A DNA stretch of 64,000 nt from Croceitalea dokdonensis DOKDO 023 (GTDB lineage: Bacteria; Bacteroidota; Bacteroidia; Flavobacteriales; Flavobacteriaceae). Position numbers and translations under genes: made by a program. Below, piece after piece: positions 17,886 to 26,691 of this stretch (position 1 is its first letter; each line of letters opens with the position of its first letter). The stretch spans positions 1 through 64,000 of the forward strand of contig NZ_LDJX01000003.1 in NCBI RefSeq assembly GCF_001306415.1, in the 5' to 3' direction. The notes below the pieces were generated by a model that was given only the letters and a program-made list of their open reading frames with translations, had not been told where the DNA came from and made no database searches.

Positions 17886-18644
17886 TCAATCAAAAGCGAG
17901 CTGTACCTCAGGATAATCTACCTTTTCAATAATCCCAGGGTAGTTGGAAACTACACTACGGCTATACAAGTCTTTGGTCACTGGGTGAATGCCCAGTTCG
18001 CCTTCCCACAGATCATTGTCCATAATATCCTGCACATCAGAGGCCGTGTTGCCATCATGTAACCAAGCGTCAATATCGTTTTCAGCAATTAAAATAGGGC
18101 GGCGTTTCTTGTCATTATGTACTGCTGCAAATTTTGGCGTGGCAGCTTTGGTCAAGACTGCAAAAGTCCATCGCTCGTCCGCCGTTTGGGTATAAATGCC
18201 CGCCAAGTACAAGGGTTCACCATCCTTCCTGTAAAAATAAAATGGCACTTTAAAATCCTTGCCTTTTACCTTCACCTTGGTATTATGGGGTTCAAAAAAA
18301 CCATCTATGGGTATCACACAACGCTGCTGCTGCCATGAATAGCGATAGATAAAATGGTCGAACAACTTTTCAGATTTGGCATTAAGCCCTCCAAAAGTCT
18401 TTGGGTTTTTAAAGTACTCTTTGTAATTGGCCTGCTTTTCACGTGCAGGCATCAGTCCCCACATGGCAGGAAGCAGGTGCTTGGGATACTCTTGTGCCAC
18501 TATCCATAGGAGGGGATGTTCCCATCCGTTGGCATGGTAGTGTATTAGTTCTAAATTGGCACCACCGTCCTTAAAGGCAGAGGTGAGCCTTAATTTTTGC
18601 TGTATTGCTTCCCTTGTCCGTGTTTGCCGTGTACTGTAGCACAT
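17886..18644 (-). CDS. SRAP/YedK-HMCES family protein
   Basis: A 252-residue SOS-response-associated peptidase family protein. The start is fixed by chemistry: Met1 is followed at once by Cys2, the residue that, once exposed, forms a thiazolidine crosslink with abasic DNA. Other site residues appear in order: Asn88 in GGLNAKSEKL, Glu118 in DGFFEP and His176 in AAVHNDKKRRP. The usual HxRMP is altered to HNDKKRRP. The family shields abasic sites in single-stranded DNA. It stands alone on the minus strand, next to the repeat array. Confidence 0.9.
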   Translation of the reverse strand: MCYSTRQTRTREAIQQKLRLTSAFKDGGANLELIHYHANGWEHPLLWIVAQEYPKHLLPAMWGLMPAREKQANYKEYFKNPKTFGGLNAKSEKLFDHFIYRYSWQQQRCVIPIDGFFEPHNTKVKVKGKDFKVPFYFYRKDGEPLYLAGIYTQTADERWTFAVLTKAATPKFAAVHNDKKRRPILIAENDIDAWLHDGNTASDVQDIMDNDLWEGELGIHPVTKDLYSRSVVSNYPGIIEKVDYPEVQLAFD

Positions 18645-18829
18645 AGGCTAAAAATACAAAAAACAGCAGCTACATGTAGAGAGGGGCATAGGTGGGTACA
18701 TGGGGCATGGCGGTTGCAACCTTTTTCTCGCCTGTGGCCCGCAACTGGTGTTATGGGCAAGCGCGCAGTCAATACCCCATTTCATGGCTGCAATTAAAAG
18801 GATATATTTGGAGGTGTAACGTACTGCCA

Positions 18830-20011
18830 ATGCGACCCTTTTTTTTACAGGCTTTTCCTGATTTTAACCTCTTTAGCACGCCATTGCTCATCTTGGTGCT
18901 CCAAGGGCTTGTTTTGGCAGCACTCTTATACCTGCGTTTTGTAAAGGAACGGAATGTCCCGGACTTACTTTTGGCCTGTATCATACTCATTATGTGCTAT
19001 CACCGCACCACCTATACCATTGGTTTTATGGGTTGGTACGATACGTTTAGGAACACCAAGGTCAACTACTTTTTGGTGAGTATGGAAATGCTCACGGCCC
19101 CCTTACTATATTTTTACGTAAAAAGTGTGGTGACACCAGGTTTTCAATTGCTCAAAAAGCACTTTTGGCATGCGGTACCTTGGTTGGTCTTTTTTCTGGT
19201 GAAAACGGTAATCTATTTGTACGATGCACAACAGCCAGGCTTTGCAGACGTCCAAAATGGCTATTTGGTAGAACAATTGCAGTGGCCCTACCTTAATCCA
19301 TTTTTCAGTATTTTTTCTGCCATGCAAATGTTGCTCTACCTGGCTTTCTCCTTTCAGCTGTACGCTACCTATAAAAAGGGCGTGCCACAGTTCTTTTCCA
19401 ATATGGCGTACAAGGAGCTTATTTGGATTCGTAATTTCTTGTGTATATACAGTTTTATCTTTCTCTACGGCCTTGTGCAGGTATTTATTAATGAGTTGGT
19501 CATTGAGATGAGCTGGAAACAGAAATGGTGGATACAGTTCTTTTCCGCTTTGGCCATATTGTATTTTGGAGTCAAGGGTTACTTTACCAATTTTTCTTTT
19601 TTAACTGATTTTCAGGCACCAGATTTGCCAAGGGGAGGCAAAACCAAGAACGGGGCAGCAGCAGATTACATCGTAAAAAGAAAGCAGGACATCCATAAAT
19701 TGATGGAAGAGGAAAAGGTGTACTTAAATCCGGAATTAAACCTAAAACAACTGGCCGAACAAACGGGACTGCAAAGGGCTGAAGTATCGGAAGCCATTAA
19801 CCAAGGCTTTGGAAAGAACTTTAATGATTTGGTAAACCAGTATCGGATTGCGGAATTTAAACAACGGGTGTCTGCGGGGGACAACCAAAAATTTTCCTTG
19901 GTGGGCCTTGCATTTGAGTGTGGGTTCAATAGTAAGGCAACTTTTAATAGGGTGTTTAAGAAACTGGTGCAAAGCACCCCAACGCAGTACGTGGAATCGT
20001 TAAAGAACTAG
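18830..20011 (+). CDS. Membrane-anchored AraC-family transcription regulator
   Basis: A 393-residue protein. The frame is open further upstream, but I start at ATG 18830 (MRPFFLQAFPDF) because the upstream 46 codons read as unrelated Trp/Arg-rich sequence. About seven membrane helices occupy residues 15-245. A cytoplasmic AraC-type double helix-turn-helix follows at about 295-390 (LNLKQLAEQTGLQRAEVSEAIN, then VGLAFECGFNSKATFNRVFKK). This layout is common in Bacteroidota, where the membrane part is a presumed sensor. Targets are unknown; the secreted protein gene 99 nt downstream is a candidate. Confidence 0.88.
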   Translation: MRPFFLQAFPDFNLFSTPLLILVLQGLVLAALLYLRFVKERNVPDLLLACIILIMCYHRTTYTIGFMGWYDTFRNTKVNYFLVSMEMLTAPLLYFYVKSVVTPGFQLLKKHFWHAVPWLVFFLVKTVIYLYDAQQPGFADVQNGYLVEQLQWPYLNPFFSIFSAMQMLLYLAFSFQLYATYKKGVPQFFSNMAYKELIWIRNFLCIYSFIFLYGLVQVFINELVIEMSWKQKWWIQFFSALAILYFGVKGYFTNFSFLTDFQAPDLPRGGKTKNGAAADYIVKRKQDIHKLMEEEKVYLNPELNLKQLAEQTGLQRAEVSEAINQGFGKNFNDLVNQYRIAEFKQRVSAGDNQKFSLVGLAFECGFNSKATFNRVFKKLVQSTPTQYVESLKN

Positions 20012-20042
20012 CGTCTCAAATCGTATGGGACGCCTCTTTTTA
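20011..20042 (+). terminator. Possible terminator after the AraC gene
   Basis: GCGTC at 20011-20015 pairs with GACGC at 20029-20033, followed by a T-rich run from 20037. The stem is short, so the call is tentative. Confidence 0.45.
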
Positions 20043-20109
20043 ATTTAAGTCGCCCAAGGCAGACCGTTTTCACACCTTTGTCCCAATAACGGTTAAACAT
20101 AAAAACATC

Positions 20110-20718
20110 ATGAAAAAAGTAGTATGTAGTAGTATCCTTCTTTGTTGGTCTGTATTCTCTTTAGTAAGTGCCCAAAAGTCTGACCTTGAAATTGCCCCTG
20201 GCACCTCCTTGGATTTTGATTATGCAGAGTATGAGCTGTATGAGCTACAGTTAAAGAATAAAACGGGAAAAGAAATAGAAGTTAAGGTGGAGGACAAAAA
20301 AACAGGGGAGTTTAAAAGGGGGTTTGGTTTGGGACCCACGGGCAAGGCGGTGGTCATGGTAGAGCGGGAATCCAAAATTACGTTGACCAACAATTCTTCC
20401 AAAATGGGCAAACTTACAGTGGTGGTATTGAATGCCAATGCACAATGGCAGGATACCTCTGGTATGCAAATGGTTGATTTTACCCTAATGAATACCAGTG
20501 CTAAGCCCATACCGTTGATCATTCCCAATGTCATGAACCCTAATTTATCCCCTTTCTCCAATAGCGGGGTAGAATTAAAAATGGGGCAGGAATTATTGTT
20601 TAGGCAAGGTGGAAAACGCTATGTGTTGTTAACGGTGGACAATACCATTAAAAATGGCGATAAGATAGATGTGGCCAAGTTGCTCAAAGCACGAAAAAAA
20701 GAATTGGGGCTTAAGTAG
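20110..20718 (+). CDS. Secreted protein of unknown function
   Basis: A 202-residue protein with a clear signal peptide (cut near residue 21 after VSAQ). The mature chain is rich in beta-type segments and Lys/Gly turns, with no cysteines or catalytic motif that I recognise. It is probably periplasmic or surface-exposed. It follows the AraC-type regulator by 99 nt, with a possible terminator between, so it likely has its own promoter. Confidence 0.72.
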   Translation: MKKVVCSSILLCWSVFSLVSAQKSDLEIAPGTSLDFDYAEYELYELQLKNKTGKEIEVKVEDKKTGEFKRGFGLGPTGKAVVMVERESKITLTNNSSKMGKLTVVVLNANAQWQDTSGMQMVDFTLMNTSAKPIPLIIPNVMNPNLSPFSNSGVELKMGQELLFRQGGKRYVLLTVDNTIKNGDKIDVAKLLKARKKELGLK

Positions 20719-21010
20719 GGCTTTGGCCAAATTTAAGAAAGGCCCATGGCTCTTTGTAAAAGAAGGGCGATGGGTTTTTTAGGGTTGATACGCCACAAAA
20801 TCCATGGTGGTCTCTACGTACAATGGCCGTAAGCACCATATCCAAGGCTTTGTCGGGGGTAGGTTGCCGCAGAGGCCTAAAATAGGCCGTCCACAAGGGG
20901 TGGTTAAAGTCAAATTAAAGGTGCGGTCTGCAATAGACTACCTACAGGCACCCGGTGCAGGTGGATAGCCTTGACGTTTCAATAGGCTCTAGAGCAGTAA
21001 AAAAATGGGA
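20719..21010 (-). pseudogene. Possible degraded minus-strand gene fragment
   Basis: No intact gene. On the minus strand one frame reads HPLWTAYFRPLRQPTPDKAL then DMVLTAIV; a different frame just after reads VETTMDFVAYQP and then stops. Both pieces look like protein, and they would join if a frame shift lay near 20825. A stop and missing N-terminus also break it upstream. I do not recognise the family. This is a reading by eye and may be chance. Confidence 0.3.
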
Positions 21011-22006
21011 TTAAGCACCCACCAATCCGTGGGTCACCAAATATTCCGCAATCTGTACGGCGTTGGTGGCGGCCCCTTTTCTGAGATTGTCTGCCACAAT
21101 CCATAGGTTCAAGGAGTTGCGTTGGGTCTCATCACGGCGGATGCGGCCTACAAAAACCTCGTCCTTGTCATGGGCGTAAATGGGCATGGGGTAGGTGTTG
21201 GTATCCGTATTGTCCTGCACGGTAACCCCTGGGGTGTCATTTAATAATTGACGTACCTCATTAAGTTCAAAATCGTTCTGGAACTCTACATTGACCGATT
21301 CTGAATGTCCTCCAGAAGTAGGAATACGGACAGCTGTGGCGGAAATGGAAAAACTACGGTCGTCCAAAATTTTCTGCGGCTCCCGTGCCAATTTCATTTC
21401 TTCCTTGGTGTAGCCATTTTCCAAGAATACATCACAATGTGGCAAGGCATTTCTATTGATGGGGTACGGATAGGCCATTTCACCCTTTACCCCGGCCATT
21501 TCGTTTTCCAATTGTTGTACCGCTTTTACCCCAGTACCGGAAACCGACTGGTAGGTAGAAACCACCACCCGTTTCATTTGATATTTTTTGTGGAGAGGAT
21601 GTAATGCCATGACCAATTGAATGGTGGAACAATTAGGGTTGGCAATGATTTTATCCTCACGGCTAAGTTGGGAGGCATTAATCTCAGGAACCACCAATTT
21701 TTTGGTAGGGTCCATACGCCAGGCAGAGGAATTATCGATGACCGTGGTGCCTACTGCTGCAAATTTTGGTGCCCATTCCAATGAGGTATCCCCACCAGCG
21801 GAAAAAATGGCAATATCCGGTTGGGCCGCAACCGCATCCGCAAGGCCAATGACAGTGAATTCTTGATTTTTGTAGGATAGCTTTTTGCCAACCGAGCGTT
21901 CAGAGGCCACAACCAATAATGTTGTGATCGGGAAATTACGTTCTGCCAATACTTTTAACATCACCTCGCCTACCATACCGGTAGCACCAACAACGGCTAC
22001 TTTCAT
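21011..22006 (-). CDS. asd: Aspartate-semialdehyde dehydrogenase
   Basis: A 331-residue enzyme that reduces aspartyl phosphate to aspartate semialdehyde with NADPH, the branch point to lysine/diaminopimelate, threonine and methionine. The Rossmann motif GATGMVG is at 7-13, and the catalytic cysteine is Cys126 in NPNCSTIQ. The later substrate-binding segment VRIPTSGGHSESVNVEF is complete. The length is typical. It is read leftward from its own candidate promoter and is separated from mscL by a strong mscL terminator, so it is probably a single-gene unit. Confidence 0.97.
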   Translation of the reverse strand: MKVAVVGATGMVGEVMLKVLAERNFPITTLLVVASERSVGKKLSYKNQEFTVIGLADAVAAQPDIAIFSAGGDTSLEWAPKFAAVGTTVIDNSSAWRMDPTKKLVVPEINASQLSREDKIIANPNCSTIQLVMALHPLHKKYQMKRVVVSTYQSVSGTGVKAVQQLENEMAGVKGEMAYPYPINRNALPHCDVFLENGYTKEEMKLAREPQKILDDRSFSISATAVRIPTSGGHSESVNVEFQNDFELNEVRQLLNDTPGVTVQDNTDTNTYPMPIYAHDKDEVFVGRIRRDETQRNSLNLWIVADNLRKGAATNAVQIAEYLVTHGLVGA

Positions 22007-22027
22007 CTTATGTAAATTTTAAGCCCA

Positions 22028-22058
22028 CAAAGGTAATTTTACCTAGGGAATGGGCAAG
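22028..22058 (-). promoter_or_regulatory. Candidate promoter of asd
   Basis: On the minus strand CTTG (22058-22055) is followed after 19 nt by TACCTTTG (22035-22028), an exact TAnnTTTG -7 box at Bacteroidota spacing. The asd ATG is about 22 nt further on. Confidence 0.5.
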
Positions 22059-22155
22059 TAAAAATTCCAATAATTTAAAAATACAACAAAAAGTTGCAAA
22101 TATAACAGTTATTAATCGTTTCTTATTCCAATGGTTGATTTGGGTTGGGGACGCC

Positions 22156-22192
22156 CAAAAAATAACCCCCTATCAGGATGCTGATAGGGGGC
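22156..22192 (-). terminator. Intrinsic terminator of mscL
   Basis: An 11-bp perfect stem (CCCCCTATCAG at 22166-22176 with its complement at 22181-22191) has a 4-nt loop. On the minus strand it is followed by TTATTTTTT. It lies about 55 nt past the mscL stop and before the asd promoter. Confidence 0.85.
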
Positions 22193-22246
22193 TTTAGAAT
22201 TAAAAAAGTGATGTAACGGCATCCTTAGAATTGCTCCTAAGAAAAC

Positions 22247-22648
22247 TTACTTTTTAAGGGCATCACGTATTTCGGCAAGCAATTCCTCTGTTGTTGGGCC
22301 TGCTGGTTCTGCCGGAGCCTCTTCTTCTTTCTTTTTCATATTGTTGATGCCTTTCACCATCAAGAACATCACAAAGGCTACAATGATAAAGTCAATGACG
22401 CTGGTTAAAAACGTACCATATTCCAAGAATATCTCGCCCACCGTTTCTCCGGCATCATTCACCACTCCGTCTTTTAGTTTCATACGCATGGCTTTAAAAT
22501 CAGTGTCAAATAATAGTCCGATCAGCGGGGAAACGATTCCTCCGGTGAAAGAAGTTACCACCTCTTTGAAAGCGGCACCCATGACAAAACCTACGGCAAT
22601 GTCCACCAGGTTGCCTTTCATGGCAAACTCTTTAAATTCTTTAAGCAT
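22247..22648 (-). CDS. mscL: Large-conductance mechanosensitive channel MscL
   Basis: A 133-residue inner-membrane channel that opens under membrane tension to release solutes during osmotic downshock. The N-terminus (MLKEFKEFAMKGNLVDIAVG) has the family signature, the first helix holds the pore-lining Gly/Val pattern, and the second membrane helix (FIIVAFVMFLMVKGIN) leads into a charged C-terminal bundle helix. It lies downstream of tdk-alr on the same strand with a 78-nt gap, and is followed by a strong terminator. Confidence 0.96.
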   Translation of the reverse strand: MLKEFKEFAMKGNLVDIAVGFVMGAAFKEVVTSFTGGIVSPLIGLLFDTDFKAMRMKLKDGVVNDAGETVGEIFLEYGTFLTSVIDFIIVAFVMFLMVKGINNMKKKEEEAPAEPAGPTTEELLAEIRDALKK

Positions 22649-22726
22649 ATTGTTTATAGTTTACTGGTTAATACGCCAGCAAGGTACAAAAAAAGCTAAA
22701 ATTATGTTAACGGCCGCAAAAGAATT

Positions 22727-23833
22727 TCATTGGATGATACGCCGGCTTACCCGTTGGGATATGGCGGTTAAAATTTCGTAAGAAATGGTATCGGCAGCGT
22801 GGGCAAATTGTTCTGCGGATTGTTCGGCTCCAAAAATGACAACAGAGTCCCCTTCCTCGCAGTTGATATGGGTAACATCTACCATGATCATATCCATACA
22901 TACATTTCCCACGATAGGCGCCTGCTTCCCGTTGATCACAACGGCTGCCCTACCCCTGCCGTACTGCCTCCCAATACCGTCTGCATGCCCAATGGGCAAG
23001 GTAGCGGTAATCATGGGGTTCTGGGCTATATGTCCGTGATTGTATCCTACGCTTTCCCCTTTTGCAATGTGGTGTATCTGCGAGATGACAGTGCTTAACC
23101 GCGCAACTGGTCTAAGCATTTGATCTATATTGGCATCATTCCCAAACCCATATAGACCAATACCACTGCGCACCATGGTAAATTGGGCTTCTGGGTAATG
23201 CAGCACCCCAGATGTATTTAACAGATGGCAAATGGGGAGGTACCCCAGGGCGCTTGACATCCTAGTGATGATTTCCCTGAATTTGGTGATTTGTCCTTGG
23301 GTAAATTCCGTCTGGTCCCTATCATCGGAAGCGGCCAAGTGTGAGAGCAAGGACTTTACCTTAATGGCTTTTTGCGCACGAATTTTTTCCGCGATGCCCG
23401 GTATGGCATCAGCTTTAAACCCCAATCGGTTTAAGCCGGTGTTGAATTTCACATGAACGGGATAGTCCGCCTGTTTTTTTTGTGTTGCCGCGGCAATAAA
23501 GGCATCCAGCACTCGGGTCGCATATACGCTGGGTTCCAGGCAACGGTCTATAAGCTCCCCAAAATTCTTGGGCTGTGGGTGTAGCACTAAAATGGGTACG
23601 GTGATTCCCGCATCGCGCAGCAGCACACCTTCTTTAACGTAGGCTACGGCAAAATAGTCCACTCCCAGTTCCTGCAGTTTGGTGGCCACGGAAACCATAT
23701 CGCTGCCATAGGCAAATGCCTTTACTACGGCCAAAAACAGGGTATCCTTGTGCAGTCTTTTTTTTAAATAGGCATAATTATGCGCCAAGGCTCCAAGGTC
23801 AATTTCCAGGGTGGTCTCTCCAAGGTCAGTCAT
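22727..23833 (-). CDS. alr: Alanine racemase
   Basis: A 368-residue PLP enzyme that interconverts L- and D-alanine for peptidoglycan. The PLP-binding Lys38 is in VVKAFAYG, and the second catalytic tyrosine is probably in VGYNHGH near 270. The conserved substrate loop [12 protein letters not shown] is present near 315-326. The start overlaps the tdk stop region by 8 nt, so the two genes are translationally coupled. Monofunctional length, not fused to MurF as in some Bacteroidota. Confidence 0.96.
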   Translation of the reverse strand: MTDLGETTLEIDLGALAHNYAYLKKRLHKDTLFLAVVKAFAYGSDMVSVATKLQELGVDYFAVAYVKEGVLLRDAGITVPILVLHPQPKNFGELIDRCLEPSVYATRVLDAFIAAATQKKQADYPVHVKFNTGLNRLGFKADAIPGIAEKIRAQKAIKVKSLLSHLAASDDRDQTEFTQGQITKFREIITRMSSALGYLPICHLLNTSGVLHYPEAQFTMVRSGIGLYGFGNDANIDQMLRPVARLSTVISQIHHIAKGESVGYNHGHIAQNPMITATLPIGHADGIGRQYGRGRAAVVINGKQAPIVGNVCMDMIMVDVTHINCEEGDSVVIFGAEQSAEQFAHAADTISYEILTAISQRVSRRIIQ

Positions 23834-24470
23834 TCAAAGGTTTCTTTTTGGGGCTAATGGCCTCTGTGTTTACCTCAATATTCTTTACCCGTTCCTTGAG
23901 CATGGCCTTGTAAAAAGCGGCCCTGCTCAGGGGTTCATATTCATCGGTTTCCCCCAGAAAGACCAAGGAATCATTACTGGATTTTCTAAAACTGTAGTTG
24001 GCCAAATTGCCCGTTCTCGTACAAACGGCATGTACTTTAGTCACGTATTCTGCCGTGGCCATCAATGCTGGCATGGGTCCAAAGGGGTTTCCTTTAAAAT
24101 CCATATCCAGACCGGCGACTACCACCCGTATCCCCAAGTTGGCCAAATCATTGCAGACCGTTACAATTTCATCATCAAAAAACTGTGCTTCGTCTATACC
24201 TACCACATCACAACCGTCCGCCAAAATGCGGATGTTGGCCGCAGCTGGCACGGGTGTGGAACGAATCTCATTGGCATCATGTGATACCACCATTTCCTCA
24301 TTATAGCGGGTGTCTACCTGGGGTTTAAAGATTTCCACTTTTTGTTTGGCAAATTGGGCGCGTTTTAACCGTCTTATCAGTTCTTCCGTTTTGCCTGAAA
24401 ACATGGAGCCACAGATCACCTCTATCCATCCGAACTGTTCTTTGGGGTTTACCGTGTTTTCAAGAAACAT
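23826..24470 (-). CDS. tdk: Thymidine kinase
   Basis: A 214-residue type II thymidine kinase of the nucleotide salvage pathway. The P-loop GSMFSGKT is at 21-28, the Walker-B-like [10 protein letters not shown] near 91-100, and the lasso region near 150. Zinc-binding lasso cysteines are mostly missing: where many homologues have paired CxxC motifs, this protein shows HAVCTRTGN with a single Cys. It leads the leftward tdk-alr-mscL group and overlaps alr by 8 nt. Kinase motifs are intact, so it is probably active. Confidence 0.95.
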   Translation of the reverse strand: MFLENTVNPKEQFGWIEVICGSMFSGKTEELIRRLKRAQFAKQKVEIFKPQVDTRYNEEMVVSHDANEIRSTPVPAAANIRILADGCDVVGIDEAQFFDDEIVTVCNDLANLGIRVVVAGLDMDFKGNPFGPMPALMATAEYVTKVHAVCTRTGNLANYSFRKSSNDSLVFLGETDEYEPLSRAAFYKAMLKERVKNIEVNTEAISPKKKPLND

Positions 24471-24627
24471 ATTGTACTTTTAAACGAAATTAAGGGTTTG
24501 TAGGTTTTAATTGGACAAAGCGTAAAATTAATCTAAAAAAACGCCGTTTCTAAGGATGGAATTTAACCTTTTGTTGAAAAATTGCAATGCAAAATCATAG
24601 TACATTTATACGTAAAGAATTGAAACC

Positions 24628-25302
24628 ATGAAACGAAAGCTAAGAGAGGAACTGGTTAAACTTTCTACCGACATTATTACCTCCCGGGAGGACAAGGAAC
24701 TTACCGCATTGTATGAAGTGGCCAAGGAACTTTATGAGAAATTGGCCGTGCTAAAGTTCATAGAGGAGAAATTGGCAGATGTGGAGGTGGACGTTTCAAA
24801 AAATGTCATTGCTGCCCGTTTTGAGCAAATGGCCAATGCGGTAATGAATGAAAACCGTGGGGTGCCAGAGAGCAATCCACATAAGGAGGATATCATTACC
24901 CCGGGAATGGATACGATTAAAGATATGGTTTCGGAAATGCCGCCGGATGCGATTGAGTATATTTTTGGGGAGTTTATGGCCAAGCCCATGAAAAATGACA
25001 AAGAGGAGCTTTCCCCAATACCTACCAAACAAAACCTGGTTCCCAAGCCAACCTCTTTAAATGACCGTTTGGTCAAGGATTTTAAAGTGGGGCTCAACGA
25101 TAAATTAGCTTTTGTAAAACATTTGTTCGATAACAATATGGAAGATTACACCAGGGTCATCTCCCAATTGGCCACCATTGATACGGAGGAGCGTTCCAAG
25201 GCATTTATAGATAATATGGTAAGGCCAGAGTATAACAACTGGGAAGGTAAGGAAGAATATGCAGAACGTTTTATGCAACTGATAGAACGCAAGTTTTCCT
25301 AG
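24628..25302 (+). CDS. Conserved cytoplasmic protein of unknown function
   Basis: A 224-residue, mostly helical, charged protein without signal peptide. The N-terminal 60 residues have coiled-coil character (TDIITSREDKELTALYEV, then AKELYEKLAVLKFIEEKLAD). A Pro-rich linker sits near 130 and a second helical domain covers 140-224 (LNDRLVKDFKVGLNDKLAFV). It resembles a conserved flavobacterial hypothetical family found near tdk and rsmI, but I cannot name it. A TACATTTA box (24601-24608) lies 20 nt upstream as a possible -7 element. A strong terminator follows. Confidence 0.8.
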   Translation: MKRKLREELVKLSTDIITSREDKELTALYEVAKELYEKLAVLKFIEEKLADVEVDVSKNVIAARFEQMANAVMNENRGVPESNPHKEDIITPGMDTIKDMVSEMPPDAIEYIFGEFMAKPMKNDKEELSPIPTKQNLVPKPTSLNDRLVKDFKVGLNDKLAFVKHLFDNNMEDYTRVISQLATIDTEERSKAFIDNMVRPEYNNWEGKEEYAERFMQLIERKFS

Positions 25303-25326
25303 TCCGTTTCCAAAACTTATTAAATA

Positions 25327-25356
25327 ACCGGAGGCTTTTTGCCTTCGGTTTTTTTA
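25327..25356 (+). terminator. Strong intrinsic terminator
   Basis: ACCGGAGGC pairs with GCCTTCGGT (one G-T pair) around a T5 loop, followed by T7. It lies 24 nt after the preceding stop codon and only about 10 nt before the rsmI ATG. Confidence 0.85.
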
Positions 25357-25366
25357 TTTTTAGCCG

Positions 25367-26038
25367 ATGGGAAAATTGTTTTTAGTGCCAACCCCGATTG
25401 GGAACTTACAGGACATTACCCTGCGGGCCTTGACGGTTTTAAAGGAGGTGGATTTAATTTTGGCCGAAGATACCCGTACCAGTGCAAAACTGTTGCAATA
25501 TTTTAAAATTAGCACCCCAATGCAGTCCCACCATATGCACAATGAGCACAGGACGGTGGCCGGTATTATTGAAAAGTTGCAATTTGGGGAGACTATTGCC
25601 CTAATTTCCGATGCCGGGACCCCGGCCATATCCGATCCCGGTTTTTTATTGACCAGAGCATGCGTGGAACACCAGATTGAAGTGGAATGCCTGCCTGGGG
25701 CAACGGCCTTTGTCCCCGCTTTGGTCAACAGTGGCCTGCCCAATGATAAATTTGTTTTTGAAGGTTTTTTACCTGTAAAAAAGGGGCGCCAGACCCGTTT
25801 GGAATTGTTGGCCGATGAAACCCGTACGATGATTTTTTATGAATCGCCCCATAAATTGGTCAAAACCCTGGGCCAGTTTACGGAGTACTTTGGACCGGAC
25901 AGACCAGTTTCCGTTTCCCGTGAGCTGACCAAACTCTACGAGGAAACCATAAGGGGCACTTTGGCAGAGGTTTTGGAACACTTTGCCCAAAAGCCGCCAA
26001 AAGGGGAGTTGGTGGTTGTGGTAGGAGGCAAGAAATGA
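25367..26038 (+). CDS. rsmI: 16S rRNA C1402 2'-O-methyltransferase RsmI
   Basis: A 223-residue tetrapyrrole-methylase-fold enzyme that methylates the ribose of C1402 of 16S rRNA using AdoMet. Diagnostic segments are TPIGNLQDITLRAL near 8-21, VDLILAEDTRTSAKLL near 29-44, and ISDAGTPAISDPG near 85-97. It lacks the extra C-terminal domain of longer homologues. The start sits about 10 nt after a terminator, so the promoter must overlap it or expression must rely on read-through. Its stop overlaps the start of the broken glycosylase gene as ATGA. Confidence 0.95.
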   Translation: MGKLFLVPTPIGNLQDITLRALTVLKEVDLILAEDTRTSAKLLQYFKISTPMQSHHMHNEHRTVAGIIEKLQFGETIALISDAGTPAISDPGFLLTRACVEHQIEVECLPGATAFVPALVNSGLPNDKFVFEGFLPVKKGRQTRLELLADETRTMIFYESPHKLVKTLGQFTEYFGPDRPVSVSRELTKLYEETIRGTLAEVLEHFAQKPPKGELVVVVGGKK

Positions 26039-26607
26039 AAGCGCTATTATCAGAAATCAGAAGATGCACGGTTTGCAAGCAGCATTTACCGTTGGGCCCA
26101 AGGCCCATTGTTTCGGGTAGTACAAATTCTAAAATCATTTTGGTGAGTTAAGCTCCGGGAAGAAAGGCACATGAGCATAACAAAGCTTGGGATGATGCCA
26201 GCGGAAAGGAACTTCGCAAATGGTTGGGGGTTACGGAAGAACAATTTTACAATCCAGATAATTTTGCGGTAATGCCCATGGGTTTTTGTTATCCGGGTAA
26301 GGCAAAGACGGGGGATTTACCGCCGCGTAAAGAATGTGCCCCACTATGGCATCATGTGATGTGGAAAGCGTTTACCCATGTAAAATTGATTTTACTGATT
26401 GGTAAATACGCACAAGACGGGTATTTAGGGAAGGATGGCAAAAGAAACCTCACGGAAAATGTGCGTCACCATCAAGAATTTTTACCCAAGTATTTTCCAT
26501 TGCCACATCCATCTCCAGTCAATAGGTTTTGGCGGATAAAGCATCCGTGGTTTGAGGAGGAGGTGGTAGGGGTATTGCAAAATTATATTACTAAATCAAT
26601 CCAATAA
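26035..26607 (+). pseudogene. Uracil-DNA glycosylase-family gene broken by a nonsense codon
   Basis: The frame begins at ATG 26035, overlapping rsmI by ATGA. It reads ISEIRRCTVCKQHLPLGPRP and then ILVS, followed by a TAA at 26149-26151, then continues in the same frame as APGRKAHEHNKAWDDASG, CAPLWHHVMW and HPSPVNRFW to a normal stop at 26605. Family proteins have Gln before APG, so TAA most simply arose from CAA by one C-to-T change. No other disruption is seen in about 190 codons. A 127-residue in-frame piece from 26224 lacks the active-site region. The gene would have removed uracil or related bases from DNA. Confidence 0.85.
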
Positions 26608-26625
26608 TGTTATTGTAAATAACAA
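26608..26625. promoter_or_regulatory. Operator-like repeat, upstream copy
   Basis: TGTTATTGTAAATAACAA contains the inverted repeat TGTTAT-5 nt-ATAACA. It matches the copy at 26672-26689 at 17 of 18 positions, with start points 64 bp apart. Confidence 0.55.
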
Positions 26626-26671
26626 AAAATAATATAAAATGTTTTTTAAGATAACCATAAATATATAATTT

Positions 26672-26689
26672 TGTTATTGTAAAAAACAA
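26672..26689. promoter_or_regulatory. Operator-like repeat, abutting the start codon
   Basis: TGTTATTGTAAAAAACAA, with weaker internal symmetry than the upstream copy. It ends 2 nt before the ATG at 26692, so a protein bound here would block initiation. Confidence 0.55.
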
Positions 26690-26691
26690 TA

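Noticed and set aside
17560-17889. 109-codon minus-strand frame
   Set aside because: It lies wholly in dispersed repeat modules that recur at 1-280.
18692-18829. Upstream extension of the AraC-type regulator
   Set aside because: The 46 residues are Trp/Arg-rich and unlike a membrane sensor start; ATG 18830 begins the first helix region.
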